A program made the position numbers and the translations under genes. 64,000 nt of DNA from Sphagnum compactum (Eukaryota; Bryophyta; Sphagnopsida; Sphagnales), in assembly GCA_965153455.1 (NCBI GenBank), contig OZ234504.1:3720001-3784000 (forward strand), given 5' to 3'. The notes under the pieces are model-generated. The model did no database searches. It was not told the origin of the DNA and saw only the letters and a program-made list of their open reading frames with translations. Below are positions 33,945-47,662 of the stretch, in pieces. Within the stretch, counting starts at the first letter, position 1, and every line of letters starts with the position of its first letter.

Positions 33945-36900
33945 CTTCAAAATACACAGTAATAAAATAAGAGATGCTAACACAACATACACAGTGAGGC
34001 AAACAACAAATGCCACAAGTCAAGAAACATTTGTTGTATAATTAAACTAAACCTAAGGAATGATTCTAGTCCAGCATATTTCATCAGATTGTGGAGTGAT
34101 CAACCTTTCAGTAGTTAAAAAAAGGTGTTCTTCAAAGATCCAAAGAAAGAACTATATATCTGTAACCAAGAATTAATGCCTTGAACCAGAACTCCAAAAC
34201 AGTGTGATCCAAAACATGTTTGGAAGATGAATTAGGCTAACCCATTGCGTATGAGCATTTGCCAACACAGTCAAACAGTGCTTCAATCTGGTGGTAGATG
34301 AGCTGGAAGTTCATATGTGCATGATTGGCTTATATATGGGTCCTAAGTAAAGGCAGGATATATGGTCTTACAAGAAGTGCATGCTGAGTGGCAGCATCCA
34401 AAGCCTTGAGAAGAGTGCTAGCAAGGTCAGCCATTTCTGACCAGTGCCATAAATTTTTTGGTGTGCCCTCTAGTGTTGCCTCTAGGGTGCTCTCAGAAAG
34501 ACTGCATTCCTCCAGGAGAGTAGGGCTTAGATTCTCAGCAGCCATTTGCTGGAGTGATTTCCGCAGTCGTTGAGCCTCTCCACTTTCCTCTAACCGCCCA
34601 TCCATCCTTGTCTGAGTTACTTGAACATCTGACATCAGTTCAGACAGGGTTATTGTGAGCATCACCCGTAGTCGTGCGATGTTCTGGAAGTAGTAGAATG
34701 ACGTCTGTCACAAAAAAAATCGTCATTAGTCATCAAACTTGCATTAATCCTCACTGTCACAAGTTATAGGTAATTGGTGTGAGTCAACTTTGCAAATTAT
34801 ACAGAGAGGAATGTAGCTGCATTCACTTTATGCAAGTATTCAGGTACCATGCTAGAACTGCTACATATGAACATACCCAGACCTTGCAAAGGAGAGAATT
34901 GAAAACATACTCTGACAAGCAGTTGGAGGCCAACAACAGCTCTTTTCCGTATGGAATCATTCCGGAAAACAGCAAGGCGTAACAAATGAAACACAACCTG
35001 CTTCAGAAAGCGATCATTTTCCCGGCCCATAAGGATGGCTCCATGAGTCCCAAACAGTTTGCTAAAAACAGGGATAAATGCCTTCCAGAAAGGTAATGGT
35101 TGACTTCGGCTTAAGAACCCTGTAAATATTGTGGTGATGCAATCCAGTTTTGTGTAATCAGTGACAACTTTGCCTGCAGCCACTGCCTCCAAGAATTTCT
35201 CCATTACTTCCATTACCTGAAGTGACACCGAGGCGCTCAAATTTTCCTCCCATAACTCCTGTGATGTTGGTGGCAGCAAGTAAAACGGTGCTTAATCACT
35301 ACAAAAACTGTCATCTTGAGTTGCAACTTTGTTTTGTGTCCTACAATTTTGTCATTTTGGTGAATATAACAGGAAAACTTAGTGTGAAAGGTGGCTACAA
35401 TATAAGTACAAAAGCAAGAAAGACAGACCAGTTTGTGGCGGAGCAAGGGGTGGAGGGTGGTACGAAGTGGGCTATTGTTTTTCCCTGCTGCCGCTGCCTG
35501 TGCCTGAACTACAGTGTCTCTTGCTGAGTATACATGTGTGGGTGATATGAACTGTGGGCTCACCCTCCTCCAAAATGAACTTATTCCCTCTGGAGTTGCC
35601 TGTGGTGCTGACCACTGTGCCCCACCCACCCATTATGAGTCATCACTGCCAAACATGCTAGGAAATGACTCCAGTAGGGACAAGAAGGTTCTAGTCTCAA
35701 GCAACAAAAACTACTCCAGACAAGCCCTGAAACTGATCAGTAGGAACCATTCAGGAGTATTAACATACCCGGCCATCATGGCAAGAAGCCTCCATAAGGA
35801 AGATATTAACAGATGGGGATAGTTTTTCAGAATATCGGATGGGCCCAGTGCTTTGTTCTGCCAAGGGCATTGCGCCCATCAAACCATCTGCACCAGCCTT
35901 TTTATACTGCAGGTATGCAGCATCAAGCATACAGATGCACTGAAACAGTTATTAAATCCGCAATTGCAATGCATATGAAAAAGATGACCATCCAAGTGAG
36001 CACTACTGGTCTCTGCAGACAGAGAATGCAGCCAAGGCACCCTGAACCCATTTAATGTCAATGGGCAGTTTTAGCTGTAAAATCTAGGTGAGCAACACCA
36101 GTGTTGGTTGTAGCCACTGAACTCACTGATCCTCATCTGATATTAAACATGTAGCTCCAGAAAAGAAATCACTGAATGTATTCAATATTCACACCAGTTT
36201 TGAACTCATACTAGCCAGGGCAAGTATTGGTGGAAGCCCTTGACCTGTTAGTGCTTTAAATAGTTATCTTGTAGTGTGGGGCCAGTATTGGCCAAAGAAG
36301 ATAATTGTCTTAACCCTTGAACCCTACTCAAGTTTAGAGAATTTGACCAACTTCTCGTGAGGCCTGTGAATTCTCTCAACATTTGGGACATAGCTGTGGT
36401 AGTCAGAATGGGGTGTTACCTCAAAGAGGTCCTGGCATTCCACAAGAAGCTTAAAGAAAAGCCTGGTTTGAGCTGCACTTTGTTGCCAAGCTTTGATAAG
36501 TGTTGCATCATCCAAGTGATGCATACACTGAAGAACACATACTAGCACCTCCCGCTTCTCCATAACATTCATATTGTAGAATACTGGCATCTCTTCCAAT
36601 AACTGCCATCCCACATAGCAGTTTCTTATGCTACTCATTCTTTGTGTATTTTACCAGTCAATCCTGCTTGGAAGTTGTAAACTACAAATCCCAGAGCAAA
36701 TCCAGAGTATATCTATTCAGGAGGATATTGAACTGTAAGGAAATAAGGTGTTGTTCCTGAAAATCCTGGCAGTTTGCCTACATTACACAGGTGGGAGAAC
36801 AAGGATGAACCCATATCTGCGAACAATAACTCATCATCTTTCAGACTAGTGCTTGCTTGTTCAGAAAACAAACAGAATTCGGTTCAGATATGTAGCCATA

Positions 36901-39900
36901 CTAAACCAGATGCTTTACAAAAGTTTCCTCATTGCCGAATTTCAGAATTAGGGATGCTTACCATGCCAACAAGTGGAAAATAGAGCTGTGCAATATAGAG
37001 TTTGTCATCAAGATTCTGGTATCGTGAGTCATATTCATGCTTGCTCATCAGGACTGCTAACATCCGGGCCGCCTTTGTCCATGCCCAATAACCCACATCA
37101 GTATTAGGAACATCTCAAACAATAAATGACAGTCCTCAGCAACATTAAATTTGAATTTAGCAGTTGCTATAAGGACACAAAAAATTTCATATGTTTGATC
37201 CACATTCAGTTTAGCTCATCACTGAACACTTGTCAAAATCTGTGGTGAGAATAAGAACCAAAGGAACTTTCAGCATGACCTGAAAAAGCCTAGCCAATAC
37301 TAATTGTATGTTAACCCACTACCTTGGATTTCATGCCAGGATCATCATGATCAAAGGTGATAAAGAGCTCATGCACAAATACGGACACCAAATAGTTCCT
37401 GCAATTCCCCTCACTTGATTAGTGCAGTTAGGAACCACTGGCCTACAGTGATTTGATCAAGAACATCATAATAGTCTATGAGACGTGAAAAACATAACTG
37501 GCCTAGCTGGTCTTATCTGCTTCTCATTCTCAAGAAGGACTTGTTTTCCAATAGATGGTAAGTAAACTAACCTCTCAGTGGGATCTCGACCTGGCAATTC
37601 CAGAAAGAGATCATGGTCAGACACAATCTGTATAAAATTTAGTTTACAATCATGGAGCATTCCTTGACATACGCTGCCAAACTTGTCAAGATACAATGCC
37701 ACCTGCCAAAAACCGCAAATGATTTCTAAGCATCACCTTTGCCCATCTATGGTCAAATTAATCTGTCAGAGTACATTAGGAGCATAAAATGCAGAGAAAG
37801 TTATCATCACTTATAAGAGCTGCATTGAAACCACTAATGGAACCACACAGGAGGATGTGCAAGACCATGCATGAAGCATAATAAGAGCCCAATTATGATG
37901 CTGTATTGTGACTATAATGTTTGCATATTTCTCAAAATGACAAAGCATGAAGATGTTTTGATTGGCTTACCAGCTGAAATACTTGCCGAGGTTCAACAAT
38001 AGAGAGCAAATCATAGCAGAAAAAAGCAAGACTGGCATTTAACCGTTTCGCAAGCAGGAGGTTCTTTTTGCACCTCTCATTCACCTCGGTCAGCAAACAA
38101 TCATAAAGCTGTCCAATGCTCTTAAAAACTTCATCATTTAGCTGCAATGGTGGGAGATCCTCACCTGCACATATGCAATAGGTTCATAGATTCATCCACA
38201 CTGAGGAAGCAAATCAGCCCCCTAACACATTTGATAGAATTACTAAGTGTGGCATTCTGCCATAGGAATGATGCATTGAACCTCAAACACCAAACTTTCA
38301 ACTGACATCTGAAAATTTTGGAACCAATTTGAAACCAACTCCTAACCCTTCACACCTACTATCTTGCATCCTACAGCTTAAAATGTAATTCCTAAGCAAG
38401 CTATGACTGCTACCAGTATCGTCAAGTTCTTTGTTTGAAAGGGGACCTTCAATACCCATGTTTCTGGTAGTTTTTAAAATTTGAAAGGAATCTCTATTTT
38501 TGGTTCTGTCTATTCTTTTAATCAATGGAACCTCTGATGTGGTTCTGAAGTGGGTTCTTCAATTTAAAAAACCTCTTGTTCCAGTGTTACTCAGAAAAAT
38601 TAATTCCAAGCCCAGTCCAATACCAGCCCAGTTCCACCTATTCTACACACAGCCCAATATCATAGATGGTCATGCCACCAGTTGGTCACCATGTGAATAA
38701 AAACATACATCATACCTGTTTAATGTTTGATGCATTTGAAAAAAACTATTTGTGGACTGCCTAGAGAACTGGAACCTATATAAAGAAACATGACAGTAAT
38801 CCAGCTCAGGTTCTAATTCCAACCAGGAGACAGATTTTGCAGTTCAATTCTGGGTCTAGCAGGAGCCTCATGGCCAAACAGGAGACTGATTATACCGGTC
38901 AGGTTAGCTGGAACCAGCCTGAGAACTGGCAATGAACCCAGACCCAGCAAATGCTGGTTGCTATGCAGCCTAACTCTTTCTGCCTACTCTCCCGGGAAGT
39001 TTGGAAATCTGTGACTTACCAAGTGGAAGGTTATCAACACACGTGCGAGACTGCTGAAGGGCCATGGATTTCACTATCAGTTCTAGAAACACCCATGCCA
39101 TAGATAGTCCATCATCATATACAGGGCCCACTCTGTAGCCTTTTGCCTGCACCCCATGTGATGGTCCAAAAATAAGAATTCCAAAATGTCCCAAAGACTT
39201 GTACACATCAATTTATAAACCTTGTGAAAAATCCTAATAGTAACAGAAAAATGGGCACCTTGCTACGGGCAAGGCTGCGCCAAACATTGCAAAGGCCTGG
39301 GTACACAGGATCAGGACGCCGTCCGAAGTCATCAAATGCATAGTCCACATAGTGCACTAAGAACTTGTTTCGATCCCCTCCATCACTGGACTCTTGTTGT
39401 ACCCTGCAAAATTTCCAATACTTGATATGTGACTATACCCACTCAATTCAGATTGCTGACTCAAATTGATTCCTCTAAATGCCTCCCATCACACTCAACC
39501 ATCTTCATGCTCCAGAGATATGCCTCATGCAGGGATATTTTCACTAGAGCACCTAAACCCACTCTGTTGGTAGTGGTTCTAGCATAAGAGTGTTGCCACT
39601 GGCAGGACATGACAAGACTGACAAAAGAATTTTGTTAACCCTCAAAGACCATGTGACCATAAAATGAAGAGAAAATGTGGGGACACTGCAAACAGATTAA
39701 AACACAACACATTTGAAGGTCTACACACTCTGCAAATGTTCAAGAAGACTACAGAAAAAGGAATAGAAAAACTCGACATCTTTCACACAAGCCCATTACC
39801 TTGTAATTACATTGACCATTGCTCGAAAAGCTGCAACCTGAGATATCAATATCCATGTGAAATTAGTACATATCTAGCAAGCTCTCTGGATAATATGGAC

Positions 39901-42900
39901 AATAGTATGTAGTATGAATTCCCTTGTCGAAGTCTGATTAACTTTCATACCTCCGAAAACCACTACTCTCACTTAAAAACTACAGTGTTAGTGAGTTTTA
40001 CCCTACAACCAATGCCCATGATATATAACAATAACCCATAAATGCTGCCTTGAACAGTTCCACACTTGCCAAACTAGAAAAATGTGGCATGGCACTTCCA
40101 CACTTAGCTTGGGGCCTAAAATTGGAAGGTAGCCTCCTTCTTAGACATCTATAAATCTTTCAGAAACTTAAGCTATAATATTCCAGCAATATTTTGCAGA
40201 GTGAATAGCTTCAGAACTACAATCCTGTCAAATCTAATTCCCTGCAATAAGGTTAAGCAATGTTGAACCGTAATAGTGTCCATTATAGATTGATCATGAA
40301 GCATGTACCTACCTGAAGTGTCTCAACCCCATCACCAATCATGCGGAGTAGCATATTGAGAATAGGCTGCAGAAACTGTAGCATAGCAGGAGACTCCACA
40401 TTCTTCAACCCATTGATTGCCTTTGCACAGAACACATCAGTAATTTAGTCACATAGAGTATGATCCTTCCAGAAATTTACCCCAACATCCAGCAATTGAG
40501 AACTTAATTGGCTGATTATCATTCAGTACCCACCAATTTTCACCCTACCATTGGGACAGTAATTTCCATACTGAATATAGTCATAAATTAATACCTCAAG
40601 GAGTTCAGGTGCCCATGTTGTGCACCCCTTCAATATGTAGCGGTCATACTCCAAAAAAAATTCCCGTATTTTTTCGTTGACAGAATAAAGGGATGAGCAC
40701 AAGCGTGACCGAAGTCTAAACACTGCTTTTCCTTCATCTAAAAACTCCATCTTGTTCTGCACCCAAAATTGCACCAAATTAGTCTTATACTGGTGACTCA
40801 CGGCATACAGTGGAGTTTAGCAGAAAAGCAAAGAGCTTGGTGGCAAAAATTGGAACCATAATTTAGAGCTTTACATTATCTCAAGAAGGAGATTGATTAA
40901 GAGTGAACTCCACTCTTTATGCACATCTCCATCATGGAGAGGAAAGGACCAGTTCATTTAAGCACTTAAGACAGCTCAGATTCTAGTCTTCATACCATAA
41001 AACAATGAAGCTGTCATGGAAGCAAACAAAAGTGAAAACCATGGCTAGCTCATACAGAAGCTTGGAAAAACAAGAGATGAAACTAATCATAACAGAATTT
41101 GCCGTGACTTTCACACTTTCGTAAGAAGATTACAGAAGGTGATTGCCTTGTACCTTGACATTTTCATCAAGGTAATTAGGAAGCAGTTCCTTGACAACAG
41201 GTAGTGTCCCGTCTAACCGCTGCACCCTGCAGCCCAAAGAAAAGAATTAGTTTAACCATAGTATTTCAAGGTTTTCTATAAACAGAAATCACAAAAGAGC
41301 ATGAAGGATGTGTCTTGTAATTTTCATGCAGGTATGCTGCAGAATAAAGAGACATCTGCAGCAGTGTTGAAAATATTGCTCAGACAAGTAACAAAAGGCA
41401 ATTCTGGGCACATTGTCTCACGCCACTTGCTCTTGAAGGTGTTGAGAATCATCATTCAGAGGCTCTTCGGCACCAATGAGTAAAATAGCATGTAAAGAAA
41501 CTTTTGTGGCCATAATTATGTGTACACAGGAATACAAATTAGAGGAGGTACATACTGTGATGCAAGCAGTAAGGGAAGCACAGAAAAACCAACTACCACC
41601 TGCCACTCAATCACACAGATGACAGTCAGATAATAACCCTAAAGCCACTGCAGGATATTCCTTGTCTAGAGATCCCAATAGTGCAAGCAAAACTAATTAC
41701 TTCAAGGTCAGACTGGCACAGATTCAAGTATACGAGATTGTGGAGAAAATCTCTAAATCAACAGTTTGAAGGTAACACAGATGATAACTGTGGTCATAAT
41801 CTTATGAGTCATCCACAAAGTGTCAGACCATCACCTTGACCATGAATACAAGTGACAAGCTGGCTGACTTCCCACTAGCATGAGTTCATATGCAATAGTA
41901 AAGGCAGGCCACAATACTTACCGGCTTTGGTGCCTCCAGTTTCATCTGAAGGTCAACATGGAAAAAGGTGAAAAGAAGGTGATGGTGGGGTGTTAAAACT
42001 GCAGGGAGTCGCACTTTGAATTCATCATGGTAGTGAGGATTCTTTGTATTGATATCAACTTGGGAATGCCCATACTTCTGCATATTACTATCTGAATCCC
42101 GGGGGAAGAGTGCCTGTCACAGTGCAAAGGTATTAGGGCAGATATCTTTGCCCATGACACACCTGCCAACATCTTGCATTCAATTCAACAACCTACAACT
42201 TTGGTTCTGAAGTAACCAAGCATTACTTACCTGTTCACTGACTTTTTGGATCAAAACAACACCTAAAAGCTTTTGTGAATTTCTGCAGATCTAGATATCA
42301 ATTCTTTCAAACCAAGGGTGTTCTGGAAAATACTGCACAACTCTCACAAGTCAATGTAAAGTAAAAGGAAACAAATAATGAATACCTCAAGAGGTGGTTT
42401 CCGGATATCTGAATCATCCTTACGGAGTTCAACACGGATAAAGAGATTACGCTTTTTGCTCAGATTCACAGATTGAGGGTATATGTACAGACAGTGCAAC
42501 ATTTGTGCCAATGGCTCGCCTTTTGTCAGTGTCCTGAACTCAACTGCCTTAAACTGCATCACCCACACAGAAAGAGACACATTATGGTAGAGCTCACTCT
42601 ATTCTTCGACAGATTTTTAAACCCTACATTCAGCACCCTAATGGCACAGAAAATTAAAAGTCAACCTTTTTCACTGTGAACTAGGAGAACTCCACCTCAA
42701 AAGTTATATTTCATACTTATGATTGTAGTCATTGTGAAAAGACTTGAGAGATAACCCTATAATAAGGAAATGGATGTTTCAGATCTGACCAAAAACCCAG
42801 CAACCATGAAGAGGAAGCCCCACCCTAAGGAAAGAGAAATCTCAAAAGTAACTGGAAGTACATATTTGAATTTTCCCGGTTTGATTGGTTATGGTAGGTT

Positions 42901-45900
42901 TTGGAAACTGAATGCTCAAAGCTGAGGAAGATGTTAATGTTGGGTGTGCACATGTATGCAACAACCAGGTTCCACAATATAATAACCAACAACCTGAATG
43001 CCTGTAGTTGTGAAGCTCTCATGATGTTTTACAGGCATAACACGCAATCAAAATACAAGATTCCACCACTGGCACAATACAGATACTACACTGGATTTTC
43101 TGTAGTGTAGAGCTCAGGGTCTGAGGGGTCTCAAAGTCCAGGCATGGGCAACCTACATCAGGGCGTCCAAACTCAGAGCTGCTTCCTCCACTTGCAGAAT
43201 ATCCAAATCGATGTTTTTCTCCAGCAGTCCATTTGGAGCGTCCACTAAAGCCTCCCTTTGTATAACCTGCTGAGCCATTCCGCAAGTGTCTAGACATGGA
43301 AGTCTCATAACCCTCACCATCCACAGAACCATTAAAGCTGCCACACTCAGAGAGCACATCGGTCTCCAAGTCATCTCCAGAGAGCCTCTCCACCTCCAAT
43401 CGCAGGGTAGCCTTCACAGGCTTGTGTGTTAAGCGCTTTGGATCCTTCAGAAGAAACATTTTTAATACTCTATCAGTGTCAAAACACTACGATTCAGGAT
43501 CGGGGTTTGTCTCATAGTTGAATGATGGTGTGAAGCACTCATCACAGAGCCCAAATACAGTTGTATTATACCTCTATATGTTTCTTTCATAATGTACACT
43601 CATATGTTCTATCAAGTATAAAGGCCCAGCTCTGCATGGATCTGATCTGCTGCTCTACAGGGAATTGGACATTGACCCTTCACTCCATAACAGTCCAAGG
43701 TTGAGAGGTGCCCAGAAACAATATCTGAAAAATATGGTCTGGAAGGCATCTTACAGAGCTTTCAGAACCAGAACTAAGCAAACAAATTAGTGTCTGAGCT
43801 ATCAGAAAGACCCATAAAATCATTAAGACCATAGTCTGGTGCAGGATCCAACCCTTAGCCCTGCCTGACTGGGTATGAGGTATAAGAATTATTTCAAAGC
43901 ATTATACCTGACTGCAACAGCAAAGCTCGACAGGGTGTACAGTTGGGTTTCATGTTATCCTCTGACTACTATCTAAAGGATATACTCAGGACAATCAAAG
44001 CTTGACAGGAGAGCCTGGTCAATGATATCAAAAAAATCACCAACATGTAAAAGACAGGATGCAGGAAAAACTCACAAATGTGCCCACCAGGAGAGTTTCC
44101 TCCATGTAGTTTTCCTTCACACGGTTGAAGCTTGGTACATCCACAAGGACAGGCTCATGTTGCCTTGGCTCATGGTGCTTGGAATCACCAGCAACTAGTC
44201 TTCCATCAATATCAAGTGATGCTTCCATTAGACCAGATCCCAAGAGTGTTGGCTGGGGCAGTGGGCTACTTGGAGATGTAAAACCACCCACCCCACCAGT
44301 TACATTAGCATCAAAAAGTGAAACAGTTGCCCATGCAAATGGCTCTCGAAATGGCATTACACGCGCCCATACTTGTAGCTTTTGTTTCTCCCTTTCTGAC
44401 AAGTGGACCTGCCACCACTCAACACATGACATTGAGTATGCAACCACTAGGTATAATGCCAAAGAATCAATGGAGTATGCAAGGGATGATCAAGACCCAC
44501 AACCAACTCGCAGTATCATCATGTAGCATAGAAAATGCTATGAAGCATGATAAGCATTGATGCATAATTGGTTGAATTGGGCGCAGCTTACAGGCTCTTT
44601 CCGAGTATAAACAGAGGGTGTAACACCACCTTCTTCAGTTACATGCTTTTCAAGTTGGATCAACAGACAAACAGCTGATGAAGCTGAATCCAATGAAAAC
44701 ACTGCTTTCCTTTGCACCCCACTTGCTTCCTGCCATCCAAATATTAACATCCTTAGATAATGCCTGTTTATCAATATTCAACTCCCCATGAGGTTTTGCA
44801 AAAAAAATATCCGAAACATCAAGAAGGATTTGTTTGCTTTGTTACTCTATCCAACACTGATTGCTACTTCACTCTAGAAAATAGAGTCACACAGTAGTCT
44901 CTCCTGGGGGGCAATTACACAGCCAAAGAAAGTAGAGTTGTTTATCATATGTATTCATGTGTCCTTTTGGGCATGGGGTGCTATGTAAAGATTCCACTAA
45001 AAATTCATGTGGAAGAACATGATGTGTTTTGTTGACCATTTCCTTGAGCCATCAGCCTGAAAAGAGAAGAGTCATCTTACATCTTGAAACTCAGAAGGCA
45101 AGAAGCGGAAGTGAAAGTCTTCCGATAGCTTTTCCCGTCTCTCCTTGTTGTATAAACACATTGTACCATATATAGGCTCTTTTGAAGCAAAACATATTAA
45201 CCCCAGTCAATATGCTTGTGCATAAGGAGAAAAAACCAAGCAAAATGAACTAACTAGTCATTTGACTGCAAGCATATCTTCAGCCACGATTATAATCAAA
45301 ATCTAACAAATTACAACAGTACAGAGAATATCAAGCAACTCTGTGCATTCTTCACCCTTACTCCAGTTGTATACCCTTTGACTGTTTAAGCTACGACCAA
45401 GTAATAACACACAATGCTAATCAGAACCAACCTGATTAGTTCCTCACATCAGAAAATGAACCAACAATTGTGCTCAATTCTTGTCATAGAAACTTACCAA
45501 CAAGTCCAGCTTGAATATTCAAAGAAACCAGCTTCACCGATAATTTGAGTCCACCACTGCTGCAAGAAAAAGTAGAAACAGGTAAGGAAAGCCAATGTCT
45601 CCAGATTGGGTATCATAGCCTAGCATGAGGTCACAGATAAGTCCAATAAGTCCACTTAACATCCCGATTGCTACACTAAGGACCCGCATTTTCACCTCCA
45701 CAATGACTAAGGTGTCAATCTATTGAGGGGCTCTATGCAGCTTTGTGTAATTTGGGTGCCAGCCCAGAATCTGCCCTGCCCTTCAAATCCCTTGTTTTCA
45801 GGACAGTCTAGCTTTCTAACATGTCAGACAATTTGAACAATTTCAAACACAAAGGAGGATCTACAGACAACTTCCTCACTTGGATAAAGTGGGTAAATCA

Positions 45901-47662
45901 ACTCAAAAGATAGTGCAGATCCACAAAAGGCTACTATTTGCACAGCAAGGAGTCATTATACTCCATATGCTCACTAGGAAATACAGCATGTGTGCACATT
46001 CTTTACTTTGTGTGCATGTACCTACATTCACAGTGCAGGAATATTGACGTGATTGCAGAGAGAGACTCCGCAAAACATATTAAAGGTAAAACAAACAAAT
46101 GTTGTTTTAGTGCTGGCCAAACCAAAACAAAACCTAATAAGGAAGAGCCTGATCATAACTTTGCAAGTATCACTCACAAAGCATCAGACCATCAACTTCA
46201 TCATGAATGACAGGGCCTACAATGACTCCCCACTGACTTCATCAGCTCCCAACAGGCCCTTTGGAGTGCCATCACAGCACTACCTGTGACATCTTCATCG
46301 CCTAATCCTGCAATTAGATGTAGTGAGATACTACAATTACCCAGTATCTGATTTAGAGATCTGGAATGGCAGATCTGAGCAGTAAACCTTATGAGGCAAC
46401 TGTACAATATACACAAACAGAAATTCCAACCTGGGAGACAGTGATGCTGGTAGCTCTGATGTCCGTTGCCCATATATAAAAGCTCTCTCAGTGACCCAAT
46501 TGAAAACAGGGTCATATGCAGGTAATGGGGGTAGGCCTAAATGCTGCAAACAAAGGTACATCAAGCCTTGAGAACCAAAAACACTGAGAGAACTCCCAAC
46601 TCTTTGCTTAGCTGGTAAGTGCAGTGTAATCCTATTGAGCTCAGAGAGACCATTGATACGTAACAGTCATCAGAGAAGGTACTGAAAATCAAAGTTGATA
46701 GATTTGAACCTTTCGAGGAGGAAAACCATTGGCAACTGACGAATGCCTTCCTGATGTGCTGGGTTCCTCATCATCCATGTCCTCACCTCTTGCATGTCTG
46801 GTTGACAGCCGCAATTCTGCAGACAAGGAAAAACCAGAGTATTTTCAGGTATGAGAGCATGGAATTAAAGTAAGCTTACAGTTCCTTCATCTTCCACAGT
46901 TCATGGTCAAATCTCAAGAGTACATCTAATTGCAACTGTTTCCCTCAGACCATAGCATTGGGCCAAAGGGCAATGTCATGGTGTCATTCTAGTTTGAGGT
47001 TCAGGTCCCCTGTGCATCAACCATTAGGCTAGAGTTTTTCATTTCCAGTTTTTAGATCCAGGGTCTAGACATTACACCATGGTTTGCAAGCTCTGGTTTC
47101 AGGTGTTAGGGTTTGCACCTGTTTCCACATCAGTATCAGGTCCTTCAAAAATTTGTTGCTCAAACACAGGTGGTGGAATGCACTTATAGTGCCCATATTT
47201 TCTCTCATCCTTTAACCAGTCAGCCTTGTAGCTTTGCACCAGCTCTTTCAAATGTGGCCATTGGTCTAAATTACCATTAAGCTGCACCCGAGCATACCCA
47301 AACAAGAATAGCATTAAATGACATTAGTACTATTCCTTTCGGACATGTACTAGACGGCTGAAAAGTCTCCTAAAACTTGTACATTCCCATCTGTGAATAA
47401 GAAGAATACTGAAAGGGTAAGGTCCATAAACAACAATCAATGGAAGAAACCAAGATTTTGGTGTTTCCACAAGGACATGAGAGACTCAACAACAGCTGGG
47501 TACAAAGAAAACCAGAGGTACAATATGTGGTGAGGCCATAAGACTAAAAACTGAACCAAGAATATGCAAATTCAGTACCAGGGGATCAAGGTCCAATGCA
47601 TGTCCAAAGAAGGGATGTTGAATTCGCCTGAATCGTCTCCCACTCAATTGGTTGTCACCCAT
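31854..47662 (-). CDS. SPK1: SPIKE1, DOCK-family guanine nucleotide exchange factor (30 coding exons)
   Basis: SPIKE1 loads GTP onto plant ROP GTPases and so drives WAVE/SCAR-ARP2/3 actin assembly, cell shape and ER-exit-site function. Exons in gene order: 47662-47579, 47281-47119, 46816-46710, 46543-46431, 45559-45498, 45178-45081, 44729-44592, 44408-44088, 43444-43157, 42553-42386, 42113-41922, 41599-41556, 41226-41154, 40756-40595, 40420-40313, 39837-39800, 39403-39259, 39146-39020, 38164-37971, 37702-37572, 37398-37323, 37072-36962, 36602-36420, 35906-35769, 35599-35429, 35258-34911, 34704-34372, 33944-33753, 33313-32339, 32108-31854. All junctions are GT-AG, phases match throughout, and the sum is 5,538 nt, or 1,845 aa (Arabidopsis SPK1 is about 1,830). 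The start MGDNQLSGRRFRRIQ and end SHYIPSILSEL match the family. Membrane-binding DHR1 (C2-like) is at about residues 459-640 and catalytic DHR2 at about 1373-1835. No stop or frameshift breaks it. Exon 5 has a tandem acceptor and exon 8 two possible donors. No other gene overlaps it. Confidence 0.96.
40595..42553 (-). other. SPK1: SPIKE1 DHR1 (C2-like) region (exons 10-14)
   Basis: Residues about 459-671 include LAQMLHCLYIYPQSVNLSKK, RNLFIRVELRKDDSDIRKPP, YHDEFKVRLPAVLTPHHHLL and FTFFHVDLQMKLEAPKP. This is the DOCK C2-type domain, which in other DOCKs binds phosphoinositides and brings the GEF to membranes. The 44-nt exon 12 and the 73-nt exon 13 are small, but both are required by phase and by the conserved LPVVKELLPNYL segment. 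Confidence 0.88.
44076..44088 (-). other. SPK1: Alternative 5' splice sites at the end of SPIKE1 exon 8
   Basis: The exon can end at 44088 (CTG/GTGGGC) or 12 nt later at 44076 (TTT/GTGAGT). Both keep frame with exon 9. The later site has the stronger donor consensus and would add VGTF. The first fits the usual spacing of the family better. Confidence 0.5.
45548..45565 (-). other. SPK1: NAGNAG tandem splice acceptor, SPIKE1 exon 5
   Basis: On the gene strand the intron ends TTCTTGCAGCAG. Splicing after the first CAG (exon from 45559) or the second (from 45556) keeps the frame and changes the protein by one serine. Confidence 0.6.

Noticed and set aside
35514-36061. Plus-strand open frames within SPIKE1 introns and exons
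   Set aside because: No domain. The minus strand here carries SPIKE1 exons 24 and 25 with conserved text and matching splice phases.
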